Source: Chrysogorgia sp. JL179-B06 (lineage: Eukaryota; Cnidaria; Anthozoa; Scleralcyonacea; Chrysogorgiidae). From it: a stretch of DNA of 64,000 nucleotides. A model generated the notes under the pieces. The model made no database searches. It was not told the origin of the DNA and saw nothing but the letters and a program-made list of their open reading frames with translations. Position 1 is the first letter of the stretch. Each line of letters opens with the position of its first letter. The translations under genes were made by a program, and so were the position numbers. Positions 63,359-64,000 of the stretch are shown here, one piece after another. The DNA is taken from positions 1,118,501 through 1,182,500 of the forward strand of contig JAYKKM010000307.1 in NCBI GenBank assembly GCA_035772405.1, read 5' to 3'.

Positions 63359-63706
63359 TTAAGAAGTAATTTGTTGTGGAATTATTGAGTCATTATTTAT
63401 TAGTTTAATTTTTTTATACAAGAGATGATCACTTTTAGTATCAATAATTGTTTTTAGGGTTATTCCCTTCTCTTCAACTAACCCCTGTTTAATAACTTTC
63501 AGAGTTAGTTCGTAGACTTGAGGTGGAGAACAAAATGGAGGATTACATTCTTTACATAGTGTAGCAGGTTTACAATCCTCTACCAAATACGTATAGTTAG
63601 GAAAATGTTTTTGAAGAAAATGACATGAATAATAACGAGGAGTATAGTCATAATATGCTACACCCCTATAATTGACACAGGTCACGAGATCTTGTTCTTG
63701 ATTCAT
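63359..63706 (-). CDS. VEDCKP-type paralog, copy 2
   Basis: 115 residues from MNQEQDLVTCVNYRG. YTYLVEDCKPATL, then PPQVYELTLKVIKQG, then HLLYKKIKLINND align with 61874-62230 over their length. An extra CKECNPPFC insert adds Cys pairs. Confidence 0.65.
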   Translation of the reverse strand: MNQEQDLVTCVNYRGVAYYDYTPRYYSCHFLQKHFPNYTYLVEDCKPATLCKECNPPFCSPPQVYELTLKVIKQGLVEEKGITLKTIIDTKSDHLLYKKIKLINNDSIIPQQITS

Positions 63707-63795
63707 CTTGTACTAGATATCAATATGATTAAATCAAATGTGTAATCTTATATATATAATAAATAAAAACACGAATTTTTTTTAAAAAAAAGTTT

Positions 63796-64000
63796 TTATT
63801 GAGTATATGATACAGCTTTCATGAAATTATTAGAATCTATTATTAGTTTAATTTCTTTTTGTAAAAGATCAGAAGCATCATAGTCAACAATTGTTGTTAT
63901 GTTTTCACCCAGACATGAACAATTCCATTCATCATTTTCATGTTCATGTTTCTTTTTAACTTCCAGAGCTAAGTAATATGCTTGAGGAGGTGGTGTTGAG
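63796..64000 (-). CDS. VEDCKP-type paralog, copy 3, cut by the window edge
   Basis: The C-terminal 67 residues are present: PPPQAYYLALEVKKKH, then TTIVDYDASDLLQKEIKLII. This matches the end of copy 2. The start lies beyond base 64000. Confidence 0.6.
   Translation of the reverse strand, partial: STPPPQAYYLALEVKKKHEHENDEWNCSCLGENITTIVDYDASDLLQKEIKLIIDSNNFMKAVSYTQ

Larger units (their letters stand above)
61200..64000. mobile_element. Left end of a second Maverick-like element, continuing past the window
   Basis: The block GGAGCTCTTACCTCGACGCC (61208) resembles 31637-31680 of the first element. The region holds homologs of first-element genes (zinc protein, QKGG basic protein, small paralogs) in a different order and orientation, so it is a diverged relative rather than a copy. 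Degenerate repeats GATATTTC-TCAAAATATTTTA occur at 61247-61420. Confidence 0.65.

Overview
The window looks like nuclear DNA of a marine invertebrate, most likely a cnidarian. Introns have GT/AG borders. Every mobile-element class seen is metazoan (Kolobok, Tc1/mariner, Helitron, CR1-like LINE, hAT-like and TTAA-bounded MITEs, Maverick/Polinton). No prokaryotic operon signals or RNA genes were recognised. The taxon is inferred from repeat style, not from a marker gene.

Bases 1-31,200 are ordinary host DNA crowded with transposable elements. They hold a THAP-domain gene with a stop inside the THAP domain (110-1026), several palindromic MITEs, an intronless Maf-type bZIP pseudogene (6940-7391), a broken HUH/SF3 Rep-helicase (7679-8816) and a full-length Tc1-type transposase (9398-10438). 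A complete 7.8 kb Kolobok-like transposon (11610-19385) follows, bounded by TTAA and 27-bp inverted repeats. It carries a 12-exon THAP transposase and, on the other strand, a P2X7 ballast-like zinc-domain gene. After it come two non-autonomous elements sharing one TTAA, a hAT-like MITE, a CR1-like LINE and a Helitron remnant that has lost its Walker A region.

Bases about 31,225-58,885 are a large AT-rich endogenous virus-like element of Maverick/Polinton (adintovirus-like) type, bordered by imperfect inverted repeats. Its core is recognisable: DDE integrase, a penton/minor-capsid-like protein, adenain-type protease, FtsK/A32-type packaging ATPase and protein-primed-type family B DNA polymerase. 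The polymerase is split by a 793-bp TA-flanked MITE. The left arm is a packed one-strand array of about a dozen small diverged paralogs ending in a tyrosine-rich YIYTY...DQ..IGK pattern. It also holds a Rep-like protein, duplicated small zinc proteins and a basic protein with QKGG sites. A Fic-domain gene lies before the integrase. The right arm holds a SET-domain protein, a DEDD-exonuclease-like protein, a second Rep-like protein, a possible Bcl-2-like protein and a gene with a spliced leader whose promoter lies in a 454-bp-arm palindrome. I found no major capsid protein. Promoters are eukaryotic: TATA boxes 40-60 bp before ATGs. Many genes have single frameshifts at homopolymer runs, so decay and assembly error cannot be separated here.

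Bases 58,886-61,200 return to host DNA (a HECT-like pseudogene and two palindromic repeats). From about 61,200 to the window end a second, related element begins. It has its own zinc protein, a QKGG basic protein and three tandem paralogs, the last running off the edge.
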